DNA of 64,000 nt from Karalla daura (GCA_029224185.1 CM055205.1:6665309-6729308); one strand, 5' to 3'; shown: positions 1 to 13,812, numbered from the stretch's first letter. Numbers and translations are program-made. Notes: generated by a model from the letters alone, not told the origin.

Positions 1-3000
1 CTCCCTTCCAGGAGGCCAACGACAGCGAGACGCTGACTATGATCATGGACTGTAAATACACGGTGCCTCCGCACATCTCCCATGCATGCCGAGAGTGAGT
101 ACCACGCACGCACCCGGAGACACACGGATGGACGGAGTACTCTGCAGCTGCTGCATATTTCATATCTGTAGATATGTGAAGAAAGGAGGAGCGGCCTCTC
201 CTCTCCTCTCCTCTCCTCTCCTCCGCTGCCTTTTCGTTGTCCTGCTTTTCGCTCGCTGCGGCAGTCGGCCGCTCATCCACAGATGCAGCGCTGCGTTAAG
301 TGTATCTAATGCACCCTTCAAAAATCGGCCCTCTATTTTTAACATTGCGAGGGTTTCACCACAGTCAAGGGCAACACAGAAGCTGGCTATATTTCAAACA
401 GCTCCGACTTTGGAAACACAGTGATTTCAGACACAACGTCATTAGTTTATGTTGATCTGTACACAGTACTTCAGATACCCGTGCTTGTTTGTGGCCTGTG
501 GCACTTCTATTTTGTGCAACTGATGCGGCCTCTGACGTTAGTTTTGTTAATGACTCATTTTAGGTCTGATTATTGACACAAGGTCCATATGCATGCTTCA
601 CAATCCCCAGCTCAGTCATCAGCTGTGCGTCCAGCAGCTCATTTCTAACACCCAGTCATTTAGATGCAGACATATGGCACCGTCAGAGGTGGGGCAATAT
701 GTGGCCACTGCCTAAATCAGTAATAAGGGCATTACACGTCGTGATGCAGCAGGATAAACATGCGCTTTCAGTCAAAAAGGTTTGAATACGATGATAATTT
801 AGCCAATTCAGCACTATCACATGCTTATTTGGAGGCAAAACAGAAAAAGACTATTTCAAAATGTTGCAAAAGTTCCCCGTTTCAAAGGGAAGCCATTACA
901 CAAACGATGGCAATTACAGCAGGTCAAAGGTTAAACTGAGGCTGCTTTGTAAACTGTGATGGTGAGGTTGTGCAGGGTGATTGATTATTTGTTTTCTATT
1001 TTCTCTTGTGGAAAATTTGCCCACTCGACGGTTTTTAAAAAAACCTGTCTAAATGTCTGAAGGACTCCCAGTGCGCGTGGCACAGGCTTATTTTTAGCGA
1101 GGCCGTCTTTCAGATTTTAAGAAGGAACTCGATGTCTCCAGTTTTGTCATTTACTGATATGAAGTAGCAGTTTTATAATGTTCCATCTCATCAACACAAT
1201 TCTGTTCTGATTTGGACATGATATGCTAGGGGAGCGTCACATGAATCTGACCATTTATTTCCCGTGTGATCCCCTCTAGTCTCATAGCACATATGCTGCA
1301 GCGGGACCCCAAGAAGCGAGCCACCCTAGAGGAGATCGAGGCCCACGAATGGCTCCAAGGCGTAGACCCGTCCCCGGCCACCAAGCTGTCCACGCCGCTG
1401 GTGTCGCACCGCAGCCTGTCGGAGGAGGAGCACGGCTCCATCATCCAGCGCATGGTGCTGGGCGCCATCGCAGACCGAGACGCTATAACCGAGTACGTGT
1501 CCGTGAATCTCAAGCACAGGGTCGTTTTAGTAAATAACCAAACACAGCAAAACACACCTCTACTGGGCATATTTAATGAAGACTTGCCAATGTGACCTCA
1601 GTCTGCCAAGCTAAGGATTTGCTTTCCCTGGCATGCTATGCTAAGCTAAACTAAGCTAAGCTAAACTAGCCTAAGTGTGGAAAATGTTACAGGACTTGCT
1701 AATGTGACCTCAGTCTGCTAAGATAAGGATTTGCTTTCCCTGGCACGCTACGCTAAGATAAACTAAACTTATTTAGCTTGTGTTGGGTCAGTTACATAGG
1801 AAGATTATGTATGAAGAATTAGAGGATGATTGGTAATTAGCTAGTTTTAGCCTAAAATAACAAAAAAATATATTTTTGCTATTTTTTCACCATATCGGCT
1901 GCACCTGGATCCTGGACAAACACTGTCATAGTAGATCCAGCCACACGATTTATGTGGTGAAATCAGATCCTGCACATCTCACATATGCAAAAATGTTTTT
2001 CCCCCCGTGTAATCTCCAAAAATTCGCCACGGTCCCCCAAGGCCGACGGAAGCTTAATTGAGTGTCGTCAACAGTTTAATTGCCATTAACAAGCAGCTGG
2101 CAGTCAATCCTGAGCTGCTGCCATGTCAGATTAAATCTGCACCCCCATCACTGGCGCTCGGTGTCGATCAGTTTGATATGCGTGCGTATATGAGCGAGGC
2201 CATGTGTTTGTGTGTCTGTCTGTGAGCGTGTGTGTGTGTGCGTGTGTGTGTGTGCGCGGGAATTCAAGTTTGCCTTTCACCCCACATTCTCAGGGCTCTG
2301 GAGTCGAATCAGTACAACCACATCACAGCTACGTACTTCCTGCTGGCTGAGAGGATGCTGAGAGAGAGGCAGGAGAAAGAGCAGCACAGCCAGACACGGT
2401 CGCCCAGCCCCAGCAAGGCCCAGTTCAGGTACACACACACACACACACACACATGCACATAGTCACACACAAATATCTAAACCCACAAGGAGAGACTCTA
2501 ACCCTAAAGCCAAGCCCTCAAAATTTGGTTCAGACCCCGGCTGACCCATGACAGCGAGTCTGACAAAAACACACAGACGCACAGTTTCTGGAGGCAGACG
2601 GACAGGCTGCTGCCTCCGCACTGCTGCGTTCTGCCAGTTTCCAGAAGACGAGTTTGACAGGAGATGGACGGACGCAGCCCTTTTTCAGCGGAGAGAGGGA
2701 CAGACTGAGAATAGAGGAAAGGGTGGAGGTCAGCATCGTTGTCAAGGATTCTGCACCGCAAATGTCTTGAGACAAAGCAGGAAAAGCTGTCTCTGTTTTC
2801 GATACCGAGGAAGCAAAGCCTTCACAATTTTCGGAAGGAAAAAAAATCACGCGGCCTTTGAGGGTTTTAATGCCTTTGAATTCATGGTTATCCTGAGCGA
2901 ACATGTGTGAAAAGCATTCAAAAGGAGAATTGGCCACACGTCAGAAACTAAAATAGCACATAGAGTGTGTGCTAACAAAAAAATCTACTCTGTACTCTGT

Positions 3001-5140
3001 AGCAGGGACCATGCCACCTCTCATTTGATTCATATTTTATACATCAGGACCATCTGTGTGTTCACAACACGCTAGATCAAGCCACGTCTCAGCCGTTACG
3101 TATCCCATGCAGATGTTTTTATTTCCCTTTTTAACGTATCTGATTTGACGTGATGGGAATACGTAAACACGGCGTCAGTGTGCCATTAGTCAGATGTTGG
3201 TAGATGGATGAGAAGATGAAAAGATGGATCTTTAAATCAAACCACGGACTCAGAATTAAATATTAACAGTGTCCTCATTCAGTATTCCTGTTGTAGCGTA
3301 TTCTCAGCATGTGTTTAAAGATAGAAGATAATGTTACTGTCAGTTTAGGGATTAATACAGCATTTTGGGAGGGAAGTCTTAAATTATGTGTGCTAAGGGT
3401 CATAGGAGTCAGGATGATATTATGGATTCACCAAAATTGAAAAATTGATGAGGTAAAACTGAAAACAATCTGTATTGTGTGTTTACTGTCTCCAGTTAAT
3501 TATATGTCCAAAATAGAACTGTATCACATTGGGTTTTAATTATGCTTTATGCTGTGTCATTCCTGGAATTGGGGTTGTATTTCCTGGCAAAGCAATGTGT
3601 TCATTAGTGAATAGGAGTAGTGGAGTTGTGTTTAACTGTGGACAGGAGTAGGCATACTGTTTCCTACTCTGCAATAAATGCTAGGCCGCACCCTCCTGCT
3701 ATCAATATTTCCATTTGCTTATTTCCATTATGTGCTTTTATTGAAATCAGAAAAAAAAACCTATTACGTTGAACCCGCTGACCCTCCCGTCATTTAACCC
3801 TTCACAGGCAGTCCTGGCCCACCAGAGTGGACGTTCACCAGGACGTCAGTGACGGCCTGGGGGGCCCAGGTATCTCCCACCCGGGAGGGCCGCAGTCCCC
3901 AGCCCGCAGTGCCGAGAGCCTCCACAAAGGCCCCAGGCCCAAGACGGCTCTGCTGGACCTGAGCCAGCGGCAGGAGAACCACGGCCCGGCGCCCGGCCTG
4001 CAGCAGCCGCAGGCGCCGCCTGCACGGCAGAACCCGGAGAGGGGGCTCCGGCCTCTGGTGAAGCCCCACTCCAACCCCCTCAGGCTGGGCCCTCTGGCCT
4101 CAGCGGGCCCCTGCAAGCCTCGCAGTCCCAGTCTGTTCAGCGTGGAGGAGGATGAGGAAGAAGAGGGCGAGGAGGACAGATGTTCATCCCCCTCGGCGCT
4201 GCCAGCTCAGGTGGTGCTCCGCTGCAAAACCTCCTCCTCCTCCTCGTCTTCGTCCGCGTCCACCTCCGGAAACCGGCTGACATCGCGCATGAGCGCCCCC
4301 ATTCTCAACCAGATCCACGAGGAGGATAAAGAGGATGAGGAAGAGGAGGAGAGGTGGGAGCTGCGCGGACTTGGCCTGGCCAAACCCAGCCTCAGCCTCA
4401 ATCTAAACTCCAGGACGCCGTCGCCGTCCACGCTCACCTCCTCGCCTAAGCACGCGCCGGTCGCCGCTTTCACCCCCAGCTCCGAGACGAGTGACGACGA
4501 GACGGAAAGCCACGCTAAACCCGACCCGGCAAGAGCGGGCGGAGCAGGGGACGAGAGGGAAGGCAGGAGGGAGGATGGCGAGAAGAGGGGGTCAGGGCAG
4601 GACAGCCCCACCCACTGCGCCAGCCCGGGATCAGGCCAAGGCAAGGGGACGGCCCGAGCGGCCAGCGGCCTGGTGGAGAGCTTGAAGCTCATGAGCCTGT
4701 GCCTCAGCTCGCAGTTCCACACCCTGACGGGCGGAGGAGGAGGAGGAGGAGGAGGGGGCGGAGGGGGAAGCGGCGGGGGCGGGGGCGGCGTCGTCGGGGG
4801 CGAGGCCCAGGACCGGCCCGTGTGGAGGATGTGCATGGGCGGCTCCACCGGCAGCCTGGACAAGGTGTCGCTCCTGGGGGGGCCGTCGCCCAGGGGGAAC
4901 CTGTACCAGCCGCAGCCGCCGCTGGGGGACGCAGTGGCGGACCCCCTGCTGGAGGGGCCCCGCACGGCCACGCTGAGGCTGGGGGAGCTGGACCTGGCCC
5001 GGGAGAACCACAGGAACATGAAGAACCGCGTGCTGCAGATGCCTCTGAGCGACAAGACTCTGTCTGTCAACATCCACCGGAGCCCCAAGGAGGGGCTGCT
5101 CTGCACCCCCACCCCCCACAGCTGCTGCCAGGTCATCTAG
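1..5140 (+). CDS. snrk: SNF-related Ser/Thr kinase SNRK, last four coding exons (5' part outside the window)
   Basis: Coding exons are 1-94, 1280-1492, 2294-2428 and 3808-5140 (stop TAG). Phases match across all GT-AG junctions: GA|T, GA|G and AG|G. The window opens inside the kinase domain (PFQEANDSETLTMIMD) and exon 2 continues it with LIAHMLQRDPKKRA, the C-lobe end. Exons 2-3 encode the UBA-like segment (SEEEHGSIIQRMVLG, YNHITATYFLLAER) that follows the catalytic domain in AMPK-related kinases. The large last exon is low complexity: acidic runs, serine runs, a glycine tract at about 4729-4800, then the conserved family tail VNIHRSPKEGLLC ending in SCCQVI. SNRK is a Ser/Thr kinase of the AMPK-related group, activated by LKB1 and linked to metabolism and vascular development (family knowledge). 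Match to the remembered human protein is strong. I cannot tell which paralogue (a or b) this is. Confidence 0.95.
1581..1771. repeat. imperfect tandem duplication in snrk intron 2
   Basis: A block beginning GACTTGCCAATGTGACCTCA at 1581 recurs at 1693 as GACTTGCTAATGTGACCTCA. Each copy is followed by GGATTTGCTTTCCCTGGCA and a run of CTAAG-like units. The offset is 112 bases and the copies differ at several scattered positions. It lies wholly inside the intron between exons 1280-1492 and 2294-2428. Confidence 0.85.
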
Positions 5141-6458
5141 ACGCCCACCGCAGGCACTGCTGCTGCTGCTCCTCCGCACTCCTCCACCACCCACCTCAGT
5201 CCATCCGTTATCATCTTTGCTTTTGTTGCATCCCTGGCTTATGAGTTGACGTTTTTCCTTTTTCTTTTTTTTTTTTCTTTTTTTCCGCTCTTGCTTTTTA
5301 TGCTCTTTTCCCATTATTTAACACTTGTGGTGGATACTGGGAGAAAGTCCAAATGCCATCCTTGCACATTTAGCAATGCAAAAAGTCTCCATGGAGGAGA
5401 CTGGGTGCCATGCCAAGTATGTGAAGCACTTTCAGCAGATTAAACAGGACATTAAGGGGACATTTTAACCCACTGGTGTGTTTTTGATTAAGGGACATTA
5501 GGCATAGATAGAGGAGTCGCTCACATCCCTCCTCCTGAACACTTCAATGTACTGTATGTTCACATTGTGTGCACATCCACACAAACACACTCATGTCTCT
5601 GTCTGATAAGCTTACTCCAAGGAAAGCCAACGGGCTGGTGAGTTGTAGTGTCATGTTACATATTGGTTTTTGCTGTGGTTTGATGCCGTCTTTTTTAATA
5701 TCCTTACTTTTTAAATTATTTTGAGACAATCATAGCGCGTGTTTTTTTTATTCCGACTGAGAGAGCGATGTTCTGTTCTCGTTCCAGTGAGGACAAATAG
5801 CAGGGTGGAAATGAACAGCAGCACTTAGGCGAGATGGCGGCGCACAGTATTTTGTAGTCTATCACTGTTTTATTTTTCTATCTCGAACGTGCTCTGCGGA
5901 CCCGGAAAAGGTAATGCACACCCACTCGTCAAGAAGCCTCTGCACGGTTTACACAGCAGAGCTCTGTACATATGTGAATAACCTCCTAGCAGTACTCGGT
6001 ACCTGTAGTGTTGACGGTGAAGTTGTATCGCAGTAGAAACCCGAAAATTAGATCCTTATGCACCATTACTCTTCACGCCTGCGGGATGGTCAAGGTCCGG
6101 GTCGAACCCGGAGCCAGACACGTGCTGCCCCCCCCCCCCCCACCTCCCCCTCCCCGACACCGAGAGTAAAAATGATCATCACGCAATGGCAGCTCTTTGG
6201 GTTCAAAGTCAGCCGGGCGGAACCTTAACCCTGCGCATCCCGCAGCCTTCCAGGATCACGGTAGCCACTGTTGTAGCGCATTCCAAGACGAAAACATCGA
6301 CGGGGTTTGAATAGTAACATAGTAACACCGCCCCCTCAATTATTGGTCTGTGTAACTGGATGTGTGACCCACCCCTCGTGGAATATATAACTTGACAGTG
6401 CATGTGTTTTGCTGTAGCAACCTTATTCTTACCCACTGAGGTCGATCTACTTGCTCTA

Positions 6459-6540
6459 CCTACCTACCTGCCTACCTACCTACCTACCTACCTGTTGACC
6501 TACCTACCTACCTACCTACCTGCCTACCTACCTACCTGCG
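6459..6540. repeat. (CTAC)n microsatellite in the snrk 3' UTR
   Basis: CTAC tetranucleotides run almost without interruption, with a few CTGC and TTGA variants. The array sits inside the presumed 3' UTR. Confidence 0.9.
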
Positions 6541-6772
6541 TTAACAGTTTCAGATGGTCACTGTACTGTAGCCTCACAGCAATACCAGCGACTGCAAAAT
6601 GTACAACAAAAATGGATGTGCCATAAAATCTGTCTTGAGCATATTGTACTGTATGTAATGTATATGATAGAGATCTATTAAAATGGAAAGCTATGAATGA
6701 AGCCCGTTTGTTGATTTCTGCATGGTGGTCGGTTTTTATCACCCCTTGAAATGTGCAGATGTAAATATTGCA

Positions 6773-6778
6773 ATAAAG
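6773..6778 (+). terminator. snrk: polyadenylation signal AATAAA, candidate for snrk
   Basis: AATAAA in the context TATTGCAATAAAGAAAGTGG, about 1.6 kb after the snrk stop. No other gene on this strand lies near enough to own it. Confidence 0.6.
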
Positions 6779-6799
6779 AAAGTGGGAATGGAAACACCC

Positions 6800-8732
6800 T
6801 CATTTTGAAAAACCTCTCAGATATCTCAGAAACATGTTTAGGACATGAGGTGGTTTGTAAGACATTCAAACACGTTGCGGGAATAGTTTAAAACTGTAAT
6901 GGAAATGTGCTCATGGGCATGTTTAAGTCCACTGTGATCGAAGCATAGAAACTGAATTCCTAGGTGGAGAAATTTGTGTTTGTTTAATATTTTTTAAGGC
7001 AGACTGGTGGTTTTGGCTAACGAGAACAACTAGGTTAATCACTTTGATAGATTTTAATTCTCCACCAGAAATACACAGCTGGCTGCGTGGAGAGAGCCTA
7101 ACAGAAACCCTAATTGCCTGATTGACTCATGACCTCCTTATTTATGAGAGCGTGGCTTCAGTCCAGTGTCGGAGGATGACAGACGGGACGCGCTTCATGC
7201 TATGTGAATGCACGCACTTTGTCAGCCATGTCAGAGGAGGACGCAAAAACATTCATTCGCACCGCTCTGAATATGTGAGGGAACCCAACAGAGTGAGTCC
7301 ATTTAAAGTCATTTCATACTCGCCATAGTAATTCTTTCTGATGGAGACCAGACTAGTTGTCATTAGGAATAATGAGACGGGAGACAAAGGGGCACTGTTG
7401 CTTTGCTTCATGGGAAATGAAGGGTCAGTGATTTTAGAGCTTAACACGAGGCGCAGAGTAAAGGGTTTTCTGTGTCCGCTGCTCCAGTTCATTAGTTCAT
7501 CTCTTGTGAGTCCTCAGACTTTATGGAAGTGCTCTGCAAAATTGCTGCATGGGCCGAGACTGAGACGCAAATGTTTCTTTTTGCTCCACTTTTTATTTGA
7601 CTCTGAAAGTGGTACTTTTAAAACTCCTCATCATCGGTTTCATGTGGTTCTGTTTTTCTTGAGATTTTTTATCATAATGCAACAATGATAGATTTTATGT
7701 GAATTTTTAAATGTTTTTTTATCTATGTTACATTTTAAATTTACTCATTTGACTCTTTTGTCCAAATGGAGGCCATAGTTGTTACAAGGGCAACGACTCT
7801 GGCCTCATTTGCAACCCTTTAAACACAAATGATCTGCATGGAGAACATGGGATGCCGCGCGGTACACATTCTCCCTTTGTGTTTATTTTCCTGAATGGTC
7901 TCGGCGCTTCCCCTCAAACACTGCAGGGAGCTGTAATCTCTGCAACATCTGGGCTACTGTTCCACATCAGGCAGCTGGGAGGAAATCAGATCAGACCAGA
8001 GTGAGCTTCGGGGGTGGACACATAAACCCGTGTGACCCACAGGCTTACATGCGCACAGGCACAGACACACACACACACACTCACACAGACCAAATGTTGC
8101 AGTACACACAAACAAGCTGCAGAGCATAAGCCGCCACGGTGGAGAGCACGCGCACGCACATACACAGACGCAGACGTGAGCGAGCGAGGGTTTGCAAAAA
8201 GTGAATGGCGCACCGGGGACAGGTGTCAGACAGGAGGATGTCATGTGTGTGTGAGGCACGTGCAGCAGTCAGATCAGGCCACAATCCTCTCTCGCTGCCA
8301 GCCAGGGATCTCTCTGCCACCTGATCGCCACCTCGCTCTGTCCGTGCATCTGTGTCCGTGCATCCGTGCCGCGCCGCGCACTCCCAGCCTAGCAACCAAA
8401 ATGCGAGTGCGAGTGACTTCCTGCCATTTACGCCGTTTTTACTGCTTTGCTGTTTGCGGGACTCAATCTGGCAGCCTGGCAGGGAAAGTCCATCCACGGG
8501 CCCTCGCAGCAGCAGGCTCTAGATTATCTGCTTCTGGCAAGTCGGAGTGCATTAACACAAACGGCGACTTAATGTTAAGCCTTAAGTGACATTTGCACTG
8601 ATGGAAAAACGAACATGCCCTCTAATGTGTAAGGATGACATTATGTTCAGATGTACAACTCTTGAGAATTACGCTCACCTTGTGCCACCTTGATTTTTTG
8701 GACACGCTCAGTCTGCTTCAAGATGCGGGTTG

Positions 8733-8767
<35 letters not shown>

Positions 8768-9130
8768 AGCACTACCTTCGCTGTGTTGGCTAGTGAAGCT
8801 GAGCTCCAGCAACTGTACTGTCAGCAGAGGTGCCGATAACACTGCTCTAAGGAACAAAGCAACCAATGTGTGTGTGCACACACACACACACACACACACA
8901 CAAATGCTGAGACATTGCAGAGCTTTCATGATTTAAGATTAAAAAAAACTTTGGGTCTTCTATGCCCACCCAACGCTACTCAGACTATGTGTTTCACAAA
9001 AAAAACATAGACAACCGCACACACACAAACAGGCAGACACCAATGCACACATGCAGTTTGTCTCCTAGTACAAACACACTGTTTGGATGGGGCGTTTTGA
9101 GTACTTATGTGAGTCTGTGTGTGTGTGGGC

Positions 9131-9164
<34 letters not shown>

Positions 9165-12100
9165 GTACAAATGGCTTGTGTGAAATAGTGCGTTTGTCCA
9201 TCTCACACAATGTGAAACCAAGGACTGCCAGAGAGAGAGAGGGAGAGAGAGAGACACAGAAAGAAAGTCAATTAAAGACACATTTTCAGAAGCCATGATG
9301 GCCCGGGGAAAGGCAAACACAGGAGCGGTGCTACCAAAAAAACGCAGTTACAGGCGTTACATGGGCATGGACAGCAGAGTTCACGGCAATTGAACAACAA
9401 ACAACCCTGTGAAAGCAAAATGATGTGACCAGGAGCGGAGGGAGAAAACGGCAAGCAGGGATGTAGGAGGAAAAATGGGCTCGGAAAGGAAAACAAACAA
9501 CAACAACAAAAAAGAAGCATGCAGAAGTCAGGATGCAGCTGGGGGACGAAGCTATAACAGGCAACACGAGCCACAACACTGCTGCTCCACAGGAAATCAT
9601 CATAAGGCACAGGAGCCGAGGTGACTGCAGGTTGGCTCCACAGTGACAGCTCTGAGAATATGAGATCCTCGTGTAATGAAAGCAAAGATAAGGATCGTTG
9701 AATCCACCCCCGATGTGAAATTGAATTGTAGTCCGGGGAAGAATAAATAAGTTGGATAAACAACACGAGTTACTGGTTACTGGCGGGGACATCGGCCTGG
9801 ATGGCAGATTTCCTCGCCAGCCACATCTCGGTTGTACCCGAAAGCCCTTTATCCAAAATAAGGGAAAATAGTCTGAAAGGTGACAATAAGCATTACTTGG
9901 TAGACCTCTGAGGAGCACCTCTTTTAGTCAGCGTGCCAGCTTCTATTTTAAATCATCCCCAACATTACTGAGGCTGGGAGCCTGAGAGTCACAGAAGAAT
10001 AGACGCAGAACTTGAAAGGGAGGCCTGTTTAAAGTTCCAGGTCCACATGATGGTTATGCATCGAGCCAGAAAATCCTTGAGCAGTTTCCAGGTTATAACT
10101 GGACTTGTCTTTTTAAAGTTTTGTTTGCAACTTCAGTGTGGTCATGATTGATCTTTGCTGAGCCCCTTTTCTCTTCTCTTTTCTCTTCATTGCCTTGAAC
10201 AGGCTTTACTAGGGAAGTCGAAAAACATTTCTCAGGTGCTTAAAGCAGACCTACAATGAAAAAAAAACACTTCTACCTCGGCTTTGTTGAATAATGACTT
10301 ATATAAAGTCTATTCCCGGGTATTGATCCAGTTGCTCCAGCAGTAACATTGCAAAGCTACATTGTTTATGAATGGCAAGACAGGCAATCAGCTTGAAGCC
10401 AACATGTGGTTGCCAACATAAAATAAATACTCCATTTAAGCTTAAACTTGTGAGGTGCACATGTACATTCATGACATTTTAATGATGCCATTTGGCATCT
10501 ATTTTTCTGCAAAAACCACTCGACTGCACCTTACCCAGGTTTCACGTATGTCACCCGCGTGCGGAATAACGAAATCGTAAATAAATTACAATAAATTATC
10601 TGTGAAAATGGAGGCCTAATGGAGTAATGTGTGCAACGAAGGGCTGCGCTGTTCTCCCCAGCTCAGGTAAACAAACAGCTGGAAATGTGCCTGGTGCCGG
10701 GCTGTGGCTGAGGGGACCAGATGTGGCTGTGCGGAATCGGGAGAAAATGAACCCGCTTTTCAGGATCTCATGAATCAGTGGCACTTCACTCGCGGCCCCC
10801 GGTGACGTCACCGCCGAGATGCCTACAGAACGAGTCTCGTTTTTTTTTCAGAGTCTCAATGCCTCCTTCGGCTCCATTCCACCCCTCTCGCGGGGTGAAG
10901 AGAAGTCATCACATCGGCAGCCCTTTCCTGTGCGGCGTCTGCGGAGAATGAGCGAGCAGCTGGCAGACTCCGGCTCCGGCTCTGTTAGTCTTTCCTGACG
11001 CACTCAGTCAGAGCTGAAACGCTGTGATCATTAGGCTCCCGACGCCTTGGGTGTAATGCGAGAGCTGCGAGGCGCTGTGAAGTGCTCTCACTGCATAAAG
11101 ACCGACAATTTCTGGAGCTTTGGGAGAATGACTGCGCCTCTCGGATCATTTGCAGGATAGAAAATTAACTCTCTGGATAGATAGATATCGCTTTGATTCA
11201 GAGAGGGGTGCTGAGATGCAGCACGGACCGGCGTTCGTTCATTCATCGTCTCACCCGCTTTGTACCTTCACATCAACACACATACCAGTCAGTCTCTCAG
11301 GGCAGTAAGACCTAAACATGTATGTTTTTGGACTGTAGGAGGGAAGGGGCGCACCGGTTGAGAGAACCCACACAGACAGGAGGGCTGGGCATCAAACCGG
11401 GGACCGTCTTGCTGTGAGGCACTGAACACTGTCCCTCTATCTGACGATACGCAAAGGTCAGCCTGGCTGTCGCCGGCGGCACAAATACATCTCCGGATCG
11501 TAAATATCAGCAGTCACTCATAAGCGGGCGATAATTGTTCGGTCCAGACACCGGGGGGGATGTGTGTGTGTGGGGGGGGGGGGTACATGAATCTCATTAC
11601 GTCCGTGGACTGCCACATGAAAAGCAGGCACAGTCCATCGGTGATGGACGCCCACTGTATTAGACCATGCAGAGAGAGTGGTGCAGGTACTGGACAGCCC
11701 CCGTGATTTGCATTCAAGCGTCTCCTGCTTGAGGTTAAGATCCGAAAGGAGTCCGAGGAATCGGTCAAATAACACCTTGTCCTCGCACATCAAGGACATT
11801 TGACTGTGAGCTTTACAAAGTGCACAAATGTGCTTGTGATGAGTCTGTCAGTAGAGGCGCAGCAGCAGGCAGATACCTTTCAGCGTGCGGTTATTTCAGG
11901 CCTTCATTAACATCCACGCTCGCTCCCTCCTCTCACTTGTTTCACTTTTGCTAATGAAACGATTTTCGTGCCCATGTGACTGAGTGGGTGCCACAGACGG
12001 AGAGAGAGAGAGAGAGAGAGAGATGCAGGGATGGGGCTGCGAGCTTATTGAGCAAGTATTATGGACGCGGGCACGCTGTTTGTGCACGCTCCAAACCCCC

Positions 12101-13800
12101 CCCCCCGAGAGAGAGAGAGGCTGTGCAGAGGGCCAGTGTTCCTCGGCGCCTTGACAAGCAGCCAGCCAGCGTCCTCAAGAAAACAAACAACCCATAATTA
12201 CCCCGTCCAAGCGCCGCATCACTTCCTGCAGGTCGCCCATCCAAAAGGCTCGGTCTCCGTGGCTACCCTGTTGCCGGGAGACAGTTCGGGCGAGCCAGCC
12301 TTGACGTCTGCAGAGGAGACGGAGACGGGCAGAGGTAACAGTTGCACCGGCGAAGACCGGCGCGGTCAGGGCTCGGGAATGATCTGTCTGCAGGATGTCG
12401 TCCCCCCCGTCTCCTCCATCAGTTTACCAAACTGCAGCTTTTTTAACGCCATCTACCCCCCCAGGAGAGAAAAAAAAAAGTGGCTGAGTGTTCGTGTTAA
12501 GGAGCTCTCCTTAGATTAGACTTCTTGGATTTCTCCCCAAAAGGTCTAAACAATGGACGGACATGGATGTATGTCTAACCAACAGACCCCATACAGATTC
12601 CTTGCATATTCTAGCAACCATCTAGCAACATGTGCATCTGTGTTTACCCCACGCAAACCATCTCCACGCCGGCTAACTTTTATTAGCACATTGCTGAGCT
12701 TGTTTACACAACACCTGTGGGTGACATCGGTTAGCGAAAAACAATAAACAGAATGGATGAACAACACGCAGGTACAAGATACACTCGTTAAGACATTGCC
12801 CCACACCACAAACACAACATGGGGTTGTAAGGGTCTGCAGCATGTGTGAAAAACCTTATAAAGCCTCGTTTGGCTTCTTGTGGAGTGATGCAAAGGGACA
12901 GTTCAGGCTGGCCATTATCAGACTGAGAAACGTCTGCAGGAGCGGGTAAAAAAAGGGAGCTCGCAGGACAAGAAGCATGCAGAGAATGTGATGCTGAAAA
13001 CGGCCGAAAATGAATGTTTTGAGAAAAAGCCGCATTTCATTGCAACAAAGCCACTCGAGAAACCATCCATGTAATCTAATTAACACTTGTTTTTTAGGAA
13101 CTTCCACTCCCTGAGGAAATTAGAGCATTAAATATGAATTCAACAGGGTGTAGTTTCACATCCAACAATCCGACAAAATGTCACGCCAGAGGACACCCGT
13201 CAGGTTGAACCCGTGTCCTCCCCGCCCCAGACGTGTTTCGCAGACCCACATGTATACGGTAACTGAAGGTCTCCCATTAAAAAAGAGGGCCGCGTTGTTT
13301 AACTCGCATCAATACAGGGGGCTTATTTTTAGCCCGGCACGCATCTCTGACCCTATTCTGTCACCGCAGCTGTGACTTAGCAGAGAGCCCAGTGTCGTAC
13401 TGCTCTCAGAGCATCACTGTCCAGGTCTCCCGAGTAGGTCACTCAACTCTACGTGCGCCGGGGTGCTCCGTGCCGAGCCGCCCTCTCACCCCCCTGTGCA
13501 GAGACCGGGGCCGCGCCGCTACTGTGCTGCCCCCTGCTGGACAGCCCGTGCCAGGGAGTCCCTCGAGAGGAGAGCAGGGTTCCTGAAAAACACGGCAGCC
13601 CTTTGCCCCACTCTGCTCCCCCCTCATATCTCGCACGCAGTGGGTGAAGGGTCAGACAAAGAACATCCAGTGGACTTTGCCTCATCCTCCACCCGAAGCA
13701 AGACGTTCCCCCGGAGAGACGATTTCGTGTTCTCTCTCTCTCTCTCTTTTATTTTTATTTTTTGGAAGGACTGGAACAGAGGGCACCACACAAACTGCAT
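6800..13800. other. intergenic region between snrk and abhd5, no gene recognised
   Basis: The two flanking genes converge here. I found no exon with family resemblance, in particular none of ano10, which lies at this place in mammals. Contents seen: CA/TG microsatellites at about 8068-8082, 8738-8766, 8878-8902 and 9116-9168; a GA tract at 11999-12023; a degenerate interspersed repeat at about 11225-11435; and a perfect cAMP-response-element octamer TGACGTCA at 10803-10810. The blocks 10400-11160 and 13000-13150 have mixed, non-repetitive composition and could be regulatory, but nothing in them names a function. Confidence 0.6.
11225..11435. repeat. degenerate copy of a common teleost interspersed repeat
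   Basis: It starts TTCATTCATCGTCTCACCCG, passes TGTATGTTTTTGGACTGTAG and ends with ACCGTCTTGCTGTGAGGCAC. This succession (CATCC start, ATG-rich middle, CTTGCTGTGAGGC end) is the layout of a very abundant teleost repeat, and other copies lie at 39.9-40.65 kb and 52.3-52.5 kb. The element class is not certain from memory. Confidence 0.6.
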
Positions 13801-13806
13801 CACACA

Positions 13807-13812
13807 TTTATT
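13807..13812 (-). terminator. abhd5: polyadenylation signal AATAAA, candidate for abhd5
   Basis: TTTATT on the + strand reads AATAAA on the - strand, about 155 bases after the abhd5 stop codon. Further copies follow at 13748-13759. This gives a short 3' UTR. Confidence 0.55.

Larger units (their letters stand above)
5141..6795 (+). other. snrk: snrk 3' untranslated region (probable)
   Basis: No open frame follows the snrk stop. The stretch contains T-rich and C-rich runs and a CTAC tetranucleotide array, and ends with a canonical AATAAA at 6773. The extent is inferred from that signal; a shorter transcript is possible. Confidence 0.55.

Noticed and set aside
3672..3677. AATAAA in snrk intron 3
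   Set aside because: It sits 130 bases upstream of a well-supported coding exon; there is no sign that the transcript ends here.
4207..5136. 309-codon open frame on the - strand
   Set aside because: It lies exactly opposite the last snrk exon and is an artefact of its GC-rich codon bias. It is proline- and serine-rich with no family resemblance.
9331..9918. 195-codon open frame on the - strand
   Set aside because: Cysteine- and phenylalanine-rich chance frame; no motif, no splice signals and no resemblance to a known protein.
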